Shown here piece after piece: positions 46,117 to 57,075 of a DNA stretch of 64,000 nucleotides. The stretch is from Bimastos eiseni (lineage: Eukaryota > Annelida > Clitellata > Crassiclitellata > Lumbricidae): positions 22,772,906 through 22,836,905 of the forward strand of contig OY365810.1 in the NCBI GenBank assembly GCA_959347315.1, given 5' to 3'. The position numbers were made by a program, and so were the translations under genes. The notes below the pieces were generated by a model. That model was not told the DNA's origin. It worked only from the letters and a program-made list of their open reading frames with translations, and did no database searches. Every line of letters begins with the position of its first letter. Position 1 is the first letter of the stretch.

Positions 46117-49100
46117 CCTCAGACCCCGCGTAGGGGAGCTGAGGCACCGCATCTCCGAGATGCGGACACCGCCGACGATCATCTGCATACAGGAAACGTG
46201 GCTGAGGACTAACATCAAGTTCGAGCTACCCGGCTACACCTGTGTGCGGCATGACCGAACCACTGGAGAGGCTGGAGGAGGAGTTGCAACGTTCGTCAAG
46301 ACCGGCATCGCCTTCTCAACGACCAGCACCACCGACGTCCCGGAGTCGATCACCATCACCCTCGACGGACTACCAGGTAAGATCAAAATTTTTAACGTCT
46401 ACCACCGACCACGCCAAACTGGAAACCCTCTGCCACCGGACATCTACTCTCGATTCTTTCAAGACAGGTCAGCAGTCATTCTGGGAGACTTCAACGCGCA
46501 CAGCACGCTCTTTGGGTGCAGAACCACCGATGCACGAGGACGCCGACTAGAGGACGACATGGAGGACAACACCTTCGTCGCCCTCAACACCGGCGCCCCG
46601 ACCACCGCCAGCCACGCCACCGGAGCTGCCGGCCACCTCGACCTTGCTATGGCCTCGACGCCCTTGGCACGGAAGTGCACTTGGACGGTCCTAGACGACT
46701 CCATGGTAAGCGACCACTCGCCCATCCTCATCAACATCGAGGAAGCAGTCCCTGTCGAGAAAGCCTTCATCTCTAGGTGGCTACACCGAAAGGCTGACTG
46801 GACGGCTTTCAAAGACGACTGCAGGGCAGAACTCACCGTCGCACACATCACCGACGATATCGAAGCGAGCCACACCAACTTCCTCGGCTCGCTGCTGGAG
46901 ATCGCCACGCGGCACATTCCACGATCGACTCCTCCCAAGGAGAAGGTCAAGAGTGTGCCGTACTGGACCGACGAGTGCACACGCCACGTCGAGGAGCGCA
47001 CAGAGGCCCGCAAGAAGATGCAGAAGACCAGGCACCCGGCGGATGCTGAAGAATACCGACGCATCAAAGAAATCACCCAAAGAGTCATCAAGAACGCGCA
47101 GAAAACCTCCTGGAGAGACTACTGCACCACGCTGAGCGACAAGACCAAGCTCGGAAAAGTCTGGGGTACGATGAGAAAGATGTCCGGTGCGAGATCACGA
47201 CCGGCCATACCACCTCTGAAGAAGGACGGACGCTCCTACACAACAAACCAGGAGAAGGCGAATCATCTTGGGAGGTGCTTCTCAGATGTCAGCAGCAACA
47301 GGAACCATACCGTGGAGTTCCAAGAGCACAAATCCGCCTTTGAGGACGAGCACTCGGAGGAGCTCCATGGGGGACAGCTACCGGCAGATTACCAGCCCTT
47401 CAACGAGCCTCTCACCATCCAGGCTCTGAGAATCGCCCTCCTGCGCTGTAGAAAGGACACGAGTCCAGGACAGGACACCATCACCTACGAGATCCTGTCC
47501 CAGCTTCCGCATCCAAGTCTGCTAGCCTTGCTGGAGCTGTACAGCACAGTCTGGCAACATGGACGACTTCCGGCCTGCTGGAAGAACTCCATCGTTGTCC
47601 CTATCCAGAAGCCACAAAAGCCAGCCTACGACGGAAACTCTTACCGCCCCATCGCACTGACATCCGTCTTGTGCAAACTGATGGAGCGGTTAGTGACCGA
47701 CAGGCTGACCTGGCACATGGAAACCAATCACCGCTTCAACAAGCACCAGTCGGGCTTCCGCAGACTGCGAAGCTGCCAGGATCACATCGTCCGCCTTCAA
47801 GACGACATCCAACGCGCCATCCATTCAAAGCACAGCCTCACTGGCGTCTTCGTAGATTTAGAGAAGGCCTTCGACCTAATGTGGACAGATGGGCTGCTGT
47901 CGAAGCTACAGCAGCACAACATCTCCGGTCAAATGTTCAACTGGATCCGGGACTTCCTGACCGACCGACACATCCGTGTCCGCGTCGGCTCAGAGCTGTC
48001 CGATCTCTTCCTCATGGAGAACGGATTCCCACAGGGCAGTGTCATCAGCCCTGTGCTCTTCATCATCATGTTGAACGACATACCGGAGCCACAGGACGGC
48101 GTAAGGCCTTCTCTCTACGCGGACGACAGCGCCATCTGGAGAGCTGGCCCAAACCCGGATGTAAATCGGCGACATCTCCAAAAGTACCTGGACCAACTGA
48201 AAAAGTACTTTGACGGATGGGGTTTCAAGGTGTCGTCAACAAAAACCGTCGCCATAGAATTTCACCGCTGCGGCACACCGGCAGCCCACCGACCGCTGAA
48301 GCTCGGGACCACTCCGTTGACCTACAGCAACAACGTCAAGTTCCTGGGGGTGATCTTCGATCGACATCTCACCTGGTGCGACCACATCAGCTACATCGCT
48401 GATCGCTGCAAGACGCGCCTCAACCTGATGCGCGCTATTGCGGGCTCGCACTGGGGAGCATCGAAAGATACCCTCCTGATGATATACCGTGCTGCTCATC
48501 CGCTCCGTCATCGACTACGGCTGCGTCGCCTACGAAAGCGCCTCCAGAAACCAGAAAAAGGTGCTTAGTACAATCCAGTACAAGGCACTGAGTATCGCTT
48601 CTGGAGCGCTCCGAGGAACGAGTCTGGCTGCACTGCAGGTAGAATGCAGAGAAGTGCCACTCGACCTACGGCGCAAACGGTTGATGATGGAGCACATCAC
48701 GAGGGTCAACGCGATCCCGAACCACCCGACGCAATCCATCACCAGCGGTCGGAAGCTGAAAAACACCAATGACGACACCGACCCATCCGCATCAAAACAA
48801 GACACATCGACCAAGAGATCGAACCACCAATAATCAAACCACTCGCCTGCACCACAACACCACCGTGGCTGCTGCGACCATCCGTGACAGACACCACTCT
48901 GACACAGAAGATCGGCGACCTGAACGACCCTCTGAAAAAGAGGGATCTGGTCAAAGATCACATCCGCTCCTACGACGCGCGAGTGGCCGTCTACACGGAT
49001 GGAGCCAAGAACGCAGCAGGTAGGGTGTCGTGCTCATTCTACGTGCCCTCTAGCAGCCACCACGAAAGCTGCCGAATGAGCGACGGCTCATCGGTCCTGG

Positions 49101-49849
49101 CAGCCGAACTGGAGGCCATAAAGAGGGCTGTGGAATGGGCCGCCAGCGCAGATGCACACCATCTCGTCATCTTCTCCGACTCCCTCGCCGCGATCCAGAG
49201 CGTTGAGCGACAGCAGTCCGCTGCCAGACCACAGCAGCTCACGGAACTGCTCCACGTGCTGGACGCATACGCTCAACGCACCCAGTCGACCCCAACCCTG
49301 GTCTGGATCCCCGGACATACCGGCATCGAGGGAAACGAGACCGCTGACACCCTCTGCAAGCGAGCGTTAAACAATGACATCATCGCCATCCCGACGACGC
49401 TCGAGCTCCAGGAAGCTCGAGCGAAGTACAAAGACCACTTCCTCGGGAAGTGGCAAGCGGAATGGACCACCTCCGACACTGGCTCGCACTACCGAGCCCT
49501 GGAGCCAAACGTCAGGATGGCCAAACAGTATAACGATCCCAACCGGAGTAAGGAAGTCATCATAACCAGACTCCGGTTGGGCCACTGCATACTAAACCCA
49601 CAGATGAAGCTGTGGGGCCGCCACCCGACCGGGAACTGCGACGAGCGCGGTGACGTCCAGGAAACCGTGCGCCACTTCCTGCTGGAGTGCCCGGCCCAGC
49701 TGGGCCTCCAGGACGAACTCATCCGGATGTGCGCACGGAAAAACTGGCCGTACGAACTGAGCACCGCACTCGGTCAAACCAGCTGCTTGGACACCATCTA
49801 CAAGTGGCTGGCAGTTTCTGGTCGGAAGATCTTGGACTACTGTATATAG
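46037..49849 (+). pseudogene. LINE ORF2: APE endonuclease, reverse transcriptase, RNase H (two frameshifts)
   Basis: ORF2 overlaps ORF1 in another frame. It opens after a stop at 46010 without any upstream ATG; the first in-frame ATG (46160) lies inside the endonuclease, so initiation is non-canonical or coupled. Residues counted from the GTG at 46037: endonuclease with LQWNA (about 24-28), QETW (52-55, metal Glu), GDFNAH (150-155) and SDH (225-227); RT with NSYRPIALTS, VDLEKAFD (Asp 607), FPQGS and YADD (694-697). At about 48494 one extra base shifts the frame, and at about 48776-48783 a missing base restores it. The RNase H domain follows (TDG near 48998, AELEAI, FSDS and GNETAD giving a D-E-D-D set), then an HFLLEC zinc-like end. 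The enzyme nicks target DNA, primes and copies element RNA. All catalytic residues seen are intact. Only the two shifts disrupt it. Confidence 0.93.
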
Positions 49850-50039
49850 ACAATGAACACTACCATACAATATAATATTACTTATAAAACATTATTGCAT
49901 ATGAAACATTAAAACTAGAAGAGAGACACACATAAAGACACTTATCGATAATGTAAATATGTACTCTGTATAACTGTTCGTGTTTGACGCATATCATCAT
50001 CGTTATGGATGCGTCGTTAAATAAACTTATATCAACAAC
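49850..50039 (+). other. LINE 3' UTR, AATAAA and CAA tail
   Basis: About 190 bp follow the ORF2 stop. AATAAA occurs at 50020-50025, close to the 3' end atcaacaac. The tail is a short CAA-type repeat rather than poly(A), as in several I-group elements. The second target duplication starts at 50040. Confidence 0.7.
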
Positions 50040-50051
50040 AAGGAACAGGGA
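50040..50051 (+). repeat. LINE target-site duplication, right copy
   Basis: AAGGAACAGGGA is identical to 43965-43976. Confidence 0.92.
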
Positions 50052-50876
50052 CTTGTTTCGGAACTGGGGGAGACACTAGGTCGTTCTGACGATAAGAGTA
50101 ATCAACGTAGTTTGGAACCACGTCTCCAACGTAAAACATTTTAAAAGGACACTAATAGCTCCAGCAAGTGTAGATAGGATGAGTGGCGTGTATATATATA
50201 ATTAAATATACATATTAAAACCATCAAGTGTGTCGTGTGTTGCTGAGCTTGGTAATAGAGGAAAGAACCAGTGGGTACTCTCGTCATCAAGGAGAAGGAG
50301 TGGCGAGAGTGGAAACCCGCGACAGTCTTAAAGTGGAAAAATGTCTGAGAGAGAACCTGAAATTGTGAAGTTTGAGTTTACGCAAATTGAAGTTAGGCCT
50401 ATTTTCAAACAAAAGCTATTGGCTATTAGTTTGTCATTGATGTAAAACTAGCATAACCGAAACGATCGGAGCAACTTCGAGTTTTTCAGGGTGAGTAAAG
50501 TTATGCGCCAATTTATAATTTCGTTTGGTATTTGGTATCAAATTTGCTTGTTTAAAATCGTCTAGAGGATTTTAGACGTGCCTTCTTTATACTATTCAGA
50601 AGATAGGCCGAAGAAGAAATATCGAAAAAGATAAAAGTCGGCAATAGAAAAACTGTTCTTGGGAATTGATACAATACACAATATAATTGTTTCAAATTGA
50701 AGTTACAAATGAACCTTATTCCCGAAAACTGATACATTAGTATTTTACAGCCTTTTATATAGAATCGCTTGTCTTTTACTATCTCGAATTGTCTTGAACC
50801 TAGTGTCTCGGTCTCGGTATCTCACTGTCACGGTCTCGTCTTGGTCTTGACGTTTACGGTCTTGCATACAACAATG

Positions 50877-51260
50877 GTTTGCCCTAGGTAGAATTAATTC
50901 CCCTATTGTAATACATATGTGGATCAATTTATCCTAGAAAGTATTAACTCCCCGGGAGTAAGTTTATCCTAGGTAGAATTAACTCCCCTATTGCATTACA
51001 TATGTGGATCAATTTATCCTAAGAAGAATTAACTCCTCGGAAGTCAATTTATGTTAGGAAGAAATAACTCCCCTATTCCTTTGTGCTTGGGAGTCAATTC
51101 ATCTTAGGAAGAATTAAGTACCCGGAAATCAGTTTGTCCTAGGTAGAATTTACTCCCCGGGAGTGTTTATTCGCAAGGGGAGTGTGTTTATCCTAGGAAC
51201 AATTAACTCCAGAGTCAATACATCCTAGGTACAATACACTTTTTAATTTATACGGGGAGT
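50877..51260 (+). repeat. Right arm of giant inverted tandem array, part 2
   Basis: Array units (ctaggtagaattaactcccc, gtggatcaatttatcctag) resume in the same orientation and phase as at 42349-43046, directly after the hAT target duplication. Confidence 0.87.
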
Positions 51261-53275
51261 TAGTTTAACTTCCTACACCGTTATTCTTGGTGTGCTTCAG
51301 TAAACTTGTGTGCCAAACCCTGGCACACCACCGACGTATCTCGAATAGGTTCCTTAAGCTATGTATACGACACCGTCAATCTTATGATATACGTATGTAG
51401 GTACATCAGTCAATCAATTAAAGTTTATTTGGCAATCCAATAGACAGAACAAGAATGATAATTATACAATTATACAATTGTATCTGTGTGTATGCCTACA
51501 TGTATCTTCTGTCTTCCTCTTTGGTGCCTTGTGGTCAGGTTCAGGCTTCTAAAGTCGTCATTCGTTTCGTTGTTAAGATCTCTTCTTTAGCTTTATGTAA
51601 CCATCCTTATGTGTTCGTGCATGAAATACTGTATTAGTCACTATACTGAGTCTCCTCTGAGTGCAGTGTAGAAGGAAATAATGGAGAGTGGTAAAAACAC
51701 GCTATTAGAATAGATGTACGTATGTATCTGGCTAGTTATATAGCGCCTTATTAGAACTTTTATGGGAATAGTAGCCAGACTGGCCTATATAGCTATAATT
51801 TTTATCATCACAACGGTAATCAAATATTTCTATTGTTCACAGGCAATCCATCAAGTTAGCAAGTAAGTTACACGAAACATTGAGTTAGAACAATTGTCTG
51901 ACAGAATACATGATTAGAGAAGGAACCAAAACCCAAAGGAACCGTGGTCCCACCAGCAGGATCGTCCATTACGAATAGGTGGTTGGTGTCGATATGTTAT
52001 AACTAAATAACAATTAGTACCAGTTTTTAAAAGAAAAAGACTTGATTAGTTAACTGTGCAAACGTCTGCAAGATTTCAATAGACAAATTAGTGTTCACAT
52101 TTTACAAATATAAATGCTAGAAGTTACAATTTGCTAAGATAATGATCACGCACATTATACGTTTAAGCACAGATATTAGACAGACAGCGTAGTTCTGTCG
52201 GAACTTTATTCCATACATTAGGGTCAGAACATAATTAGGCCTAAAATCGAGAATTTCCGAGAATTTTTGCTGGTGTAAATTGGCATATAATAATTGGTAT
52301 AATAGCGCAGTTTCTCTGAATTCATTTGGGTTACAGTTCATCTCAAACCGAGTCATATCTCATGCTATACCAAGCCTCTGTATTACCTATTTTGAATTCG
52401 TCATTTGGAGAGTACGATTACAGCAACTAGCCATTTTATCTATAAGAAATTATAGACAGCAAACCTTGTTGGCCATTGTTCCCAGCTTTATTCGTTCTCA
52501 TGTGACGCATGCGTGTTTGTTCAGACCGGATTGATTGAGTTACTGCTAAATAGCATTGACTGTCGTAAGCTATAGCGATGAGAACCGTTTCCATATCGTT
52601 AAAAGCCTCTAATGATCCTAAATGCATCAGGTCTAATCATAATCGGAGTACCCGGCGATCCCATCCTAATGGACGCTTTGTAATAGCATGCGCGTACCTT
52701 GCATATCAATGCATCATCGCTCATTTGTAGGCCTACATTTATAAGCGTGAGTGATGTGCTTTATCTGTTAGGTCCACTCCACTGTCAGGACTTTGACAGT
52801 GCCAGTCCGAAGCCAGGAGGAAGGAGGAGGGCGACACCAAATCAACACACATCTTTATCTGTTATTGCATGTTTCATGTAGGACTGTTGCAGATCGGTAA
52901 TGTGCTTATTCTGTTTCCTGTTCCTACGTCGTTCTAATACCGATGGGACTATGAAATTGATAAATCTTCAACTCAATACAAGACCTTTATTGACGCCAAA
53001 CACGAAATTCTTCGCAAACGACCATTCGAGCACTTCAGTTCATTGTTAATTACATATACAGCAACGTTGACTACCACAAGACATTCGGTTTTCTAGTGTC
53101 AAAGCGTTGTCCCCAAAGGAAGAATGTTTCTTCTCTGTCCAGGAGCCCCATTTTCCATAATTAGCTAAGTAGGAAGAAAGATGATTAAGGTGCACTTGTG
53201 TTTCTCCATCCATTACAGTTAATTCATTCCAGTCCAAAAAGATGCTTTTGCGTTTCATTTCAAATGCTCCTAGAG
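51261..53275. other. Unannotated region
   Basis: A tcaatcaattaaagtttatttggcaa-type tail lies at about 51410-51437 and a tatagcgcctta fragment at about 51739. No gene was recognised. Confidence 0.45.
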
Positions 53276-53281
53276 TAGACG

Positions 53282-53420
53282 AGGTGGCATAGCTGTATGT
53301 TCTGTGCATTGCAACTGAAGGGTCGCAGGTTCTAACCCTCCTCAAGTCACTGCCTATAGTGACCCTGGACAAATTGCTCACCTGTGGGGAAAAGCAACGG
53401 GAAATCACCTCACTCATCTC
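53282..53420 (+). repeat. Possible diverged tRNA-derived SINE, copy 3
   Basis: tggcatagctg (box-A-like) and caggttctaaccc (box-B-like, about 53327-53339) are followed by gtcactgcctatagtgaccctgg. This is reminiscent of the shared body of the copies at 20211 and 31389. Confidence 0.45.
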
Positions 53421-53440
53421 ATCCTCGGAGAGGGAACGGA

Positions 53441-54002
53441 TACAAGCTCACCCGGGCAATAGCCCCCGGGATAAAAGTCCTCCCGGACAAAAAACCCGGA
53501 CAAAATCCTCCAAAGTAGGACAACCCCCCCTCCCTAAGAATAAAATGTGTTTACTTTTACAGAACCTTCGCCCAATGCTAATGGATTCAATGCGACTGCT
53601 GTTTTGAGGTCTTCATGCTTTCTAATATGTGCGCTGAATGTATCGATGTGCGTAATTCATGGACCCTTTTGCGCTTAATCAATTGGTAAACAGCGTTATG
53701 CTTTTCTCTTTGGTATTATTGATTTGCACGTACGATATTGGTTATGCAGATTTAGATCGAAACCTTTAATTGACAAGATTATTATTATTAATCATATACG
53801 GCAAGGTGGTATCTGTTTGTTCGACAGATTCACCTCAAATCCGCCTTTTGAGTTTATTCGTACACAATGTCCGGTACTTTATTGGACATACCAAAACCCC
53901 AAAAGGGTCCTGCCTAAAACTGGGAGGATTTTATCCGGGAGGTTAATGTCCAGGGTCTATAATTTTTTCCAGCAGTTGTCCTACCCTCCATCCCCGGGTG
54001 GT
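53441..54002. mobile_element. Foldback-like element with ggacaaaatcctcc arms
   Basis: The left arm (53443-53540) contains cacccgggcaatag, gataaaagtcctcccgg, ggacaaaatcctcc and taggacaaccccc. The right arm (53863-54000) contains the same words inverted (gggaggattttatcc, agttgtcctaccctcc, ccccgggtg). The outermost CACCCGGG is shared. No target duplication was found. Confidence 0.55.
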
Positions 54003-54069
54003 GTGAAGTCAACGGACCTGCCTTCGGGCAGAGATCTGATCATCATCAAAGTGGACGCGTCAGTCAAAT

Positions 54070-55980
54070 AATTGAATTCCATACAAATGGTCCAATATAA
54101 ATGATTGAAAACTTCCTACTGTTTACGCTCATAATCATTATGGCACTTTTACACGATCTGATAAAGTAGCAATGTACACTCGTATTCAATTAGAAGTAAT
54201 TAGAAATTATTTCGGCCAATGCCTTCTGTTTAGATTTATACATGTCTGCATCTTATTTACGCTTAGAACCGACATTATTCCTTGAAATAATTATATGCGA
54301 GGGTTAAGGGTTAAAACTTGTTGCGATTGTTTTTTTATCATTTGCTTCAGGGCTGTTCATCACAAAACGAGTTGAGGTTAGAGAAGATTTCCATGAGATA
54401 AACACGAGTTGGTCTCAATATTTTGGTTAGCAGTAAACGGCATGTGTTATAAAACATGTGGGTGGGCAAATGGTAATTCATATTCAACAGGTCCAAATTA
54501 TAACCTCTGCCCAAAAAACAAATTTTTATTCTTTGTAATGCAGTAAAGCTTCATCAAATTCCTAGCAGAATATTTCAAGACTCGCACCAGGGGAACGATA
54601 CATAACTCCATCGGAAACTGTTCTAAGCCGCTGTTCAGTTTTGTCTTTGCCATCACTCTCTCAAAGGAATTCAATCTTAAAAACATCTTGTCGTTTCATA
54701 TTCTAGAGTGTTTAATAAAATTCCCTCTCCTCCACGTCTAGCAAGTTTTTCTACATTTGGTTACAAAATGGTAACCCGGGATTTTCACACCACCTACAAC
54801 ATCTCATTACTCAACCATGTTTCAATTAACGGCTAATAAATTCACATTTCAGTGCGTCATATAAAAATTTCCATTATCTTGTCTGCCATGCTTCGGCAGT
54901 TCATATGCTTAAAGGAGAGAGAGTGGGAAGATGCTCTCCTCCTCCAGAAACCATGAGCATTTCATTTACTTTCTCCACCGTCATATTTTTTTATTCAATG
55001 ATGCATGTCCTTCTAATATTAGTATTATAATAGTGTCTGGGTCAATACCAGCATTTGCTAGTTATATCAATTGGTCATCGTGTACAGTACAATATCTGAC
55101 AGTCTACATCCTTCTGACTAATAAAATCCTCAGTCACTAAATCATTAATTTATACTTTATTTAAATAGTGACATGACATCGAAGATACCATATACGCCTA
55201 AAAATTTCCAATTGGGTGTATTATATAATTATTGTATTTTGAATTCATTCAGGAATTTAGAATGCTGTGCACTGATATGCACATCGCTAACTTATCAACC
55301 GATGATTCCAGTTTCTCTTCCAGAAATATCTTAACAATATTTTTCTAAATATATTAAAATATAATCTAAAATTTTGTTATCGATTTTCTACAATAGTACA
55401 AGAGAGCGATCTTGAATGTCTTGAGACACCTAAAACACTTGCAGAGTTATATGTCGCTCTTTTATACCAAATTTCATGACGCCAATTATCTATAATTGTT
55501 TTATAGATGCAGTTGGCTACGACAAAGAAATAATGAATTTTTAATGGCTGTCTGTGATTAGACTTTGAGAACAGATTGTCTGACATCACAAATTGAAGCT
55601 TCTTTACAATTAGCGCAAGACGATCGAATACACGAAGTGAATGTCGTGTCAATATGTTATGGGGAGTGCACGAGACGGTCTCTACATCATAATAATCCTT
55701 TTTCTCGGCAAATCTGATGCAGAACAGAGATCTGTTGTCATATATGTTGTCATATCTGCGCTTCAGCAAAATATTCCTCAAGTCTAAATAGACACCTTTG
55801 ATATATGTAATTGTTATGTGTGGAGCCTTAAAAACGTGAAGTGCGTTTTAGTTGGCCATGTCATATTGTAAAAATTATGTTATGGAAGTATATTATGTGT
55901 TTTGAGGATCCTAGTGGCGAAGATGAGCTAACTTAGAATAATAGCGGAGAAGACCAGATGGGACAGAATTTGCAAATGAT
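54070..55980. other. Unannotated AT-rich region
   Basis: No repeat unit, RNA gene or protein family was recognised. The 134-codon minus frame at 55377-55781 has no family feature. Confidence 0.45.
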
Positions 55981-55989
55981 GTAACCTGG

Positions 55990-57005
55990 ATAGAGCTGGG
56001 ATAGAGAGAAACAATGGTAGACAGGATCAGAAAAAGAAGAAGACTGACATGGTTTGGTCAAGTAACAAGAACGGACTACAAGAGGTAACCAGCAAGGGCT
56101 TTATATTTCCGCATGGAGGGAGCACGAAGCCGAGGACGACAGACAAAGACATGGATGGAAATGAGACAAGATCATCTCGAAGAAAATAACCTGGACATGA
56201 GAACATTTCTGGATACAATCAGCAGGGCTATTAACAATACTTGAGAAAAGTATTGCAACAGCAATACCAATACTTCCCAATAAAAGTATCGTGATACCAA
56301 TACCAATACTTTTTCTGAAAGTATTGCACTACCAATAGCAATGCTCTGACCAATACTTTTCAGTATGCTTGCAGAGATCGTTCTTAGCATGAACAATCAT
56401 TTACCGATAATTATGATGTCTGTGAAGTAGCCTTCAGGCAAGCTGTTCAACACAATGCTCTGATATCGCACTGGCAATCTTTGTTTTCTCAGTCCTATTC
56501 ATTTTCAATATCGACTAACTTAGCAAGCACTCTAAAATTTATAAGGCAAGCTATTTCTACCACTGATGACAAAAGGACATATACACATTTGCACACCTAC
56601 GCATACAGACCTACTTCGTCATTTCCCTATTCATTTATTCGTCATTTCCCTATTTATGAATTATTCCATCTGTTCGTACCAAGATTTATATTACCTCTTT
56701 GATATGGCAGTAAACTTTCGAAGCTTAACGATTAACTTCTCATATTTCTTGTGAATCCATATAAATTTCAGTTAGAAAAAGTATTGGTATCGAGTATCGC
56801 TGACAGGCTAAAGAATTGTAGCCTATCGCGATACACATGCGATACCAGGAAAATAAAACTATCGCGATACTCACTGCGATATTGACAAAAGATATCGGCG
56901 ATAACAAGTTTTGCGATAGTTAATCGAGATATTGATAGCCCTGATAATCAGAGACAGAGAGAAATGGAACCATCGTATAGAAACGTCATCGTCGGCACAC
57001 ACGTG

Positions 57006-57008
<3 letters not shown>
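55990..57008 (+). pseudogene. LINE ORF2 C-terminal fragment split by a hAT element
   Basis: At 56010-56222 the plus strand reads VDRIRKRRRLTWFGQVTR, a TAA, then ARALYFRMEGARSRGRQTK and MRQDHLEENNLDMRTFLDTI. After the hAT element (56223-56943) it resumes as RDREKWNHRIETSSSAHT and TGA at about 56952-57003. The WFG.V.R, RGR..K.W and RDR..W succession is the usual C-terminal end of the reverse transcriptase protein in RTE- or CR1-like LINEs. The reading frame rejoins across the insertion when one target copy is left out, which confirms the order of events. One internal stop and the absence of RT upstream show a truncated, dead copy. Confidence 0.8.
56223..56943. mobile_element. Non-autonomous hAT element (721 bp)
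   Basis: The left end cagggctattaacaatac and the inverse of the right end cagggctatcaatatctc share a CAGGGCTAT start. Flanks acaatcag (56215-56222) and ataatcag (56944-56951) match at seven of eight bases. Subterminal regions are dense in accaatact/agtattggt (left) and tatcgcgata (right) words, both partly palindromic. No transposase. Confidence 0.88.
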
Positions 57009-57009
<1 letters not shown>

Positions 57010-57060
<51 letters not shown>

Positions 57061-57075
57061 AGAGAGAGAGAGATG
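57010..57075 (+). repeat. (GA)n microsatellite
   Basis: About thirty GA units with rare interruptions. Confidence 0.95.

Larger units (their letters stand above)
43977..50039 (+). mobile_element. Near full-length I-group non-LTR retrotransposon (about 6.06 kb)
   Basis: The element has a 409-bp 5' UTR, a gag-like ORF1 (44386-46116), an ORF2 with endonuclease, RT and RNase H (46037-49849), a short 3' UTR with AATAAA and an (CAA)n-like 3' tail. A 12-bp target duplication brackets it exactly. An RNase H domain after RT and three CCHC knuckles in ORF1 place it in the I superfamily (I, Nimb, LOA, Outcast and relatives). The exact clade cannot be set by eye. The coding part is GC-richer than the surroundings, as expected of a recent arrival. 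Damage is light: two in-frame stops in ORF1 and two 1-nt frameshifts in ORF2. Confidence 0.93.
43351..50324 (+). mobile_element. Solo LTR, TSD GTCTT, interrupted by a LINE
   Basis: The parts 43351-43976 and 50052-50324 together (about 899 bp) match the reverse complement of the solo LTR at 15817-16700. The ends are tgtgacgcgcg and acccgcgaca. The pentamer gtctt is duplicated outside both ends (43346-43350 and 50325-50329). The motif ctatataaaag lies at about 43380. No internal LTR-element sequence remains. Confidence 0.93.
43047..50876. mobile_element. Non-autonomous hAT element, later interrupted
   Basis: The left end cagagttgtatgg and the inverse of the right end cattgttgtatgc match at ten of the first twelve positions. 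The octamers gtttgtcc (43039-43046) and gtttgccc (50877-50884) flank it, a one-mismatch 8-bp target duplication within the array unit gtttgtcctagg. Both subterminal parts carry tctcggtctcg repeats (43070-43160 and 50800-50850). Without the later LTR and LINE it would be about 850 bp and non-coding. Confidence 0.85.

Noticed and set aside
44346..49870. Many other open frames overlapping the LINE on both strands (for example 46459-47091 minus, 47671-48213 plus)
   Set aside because: They are shadows of ORF1/ORF2 caused by the GC-rich coding sequence and have no domain features.
38425..51260. Treating the inverted arrays as a centromeric or telomeric satellite
   Set aside because: The units are in opposite orientation on two sides of unique DNA and the arrays are short. 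The foldback transposon interpretation fits better.
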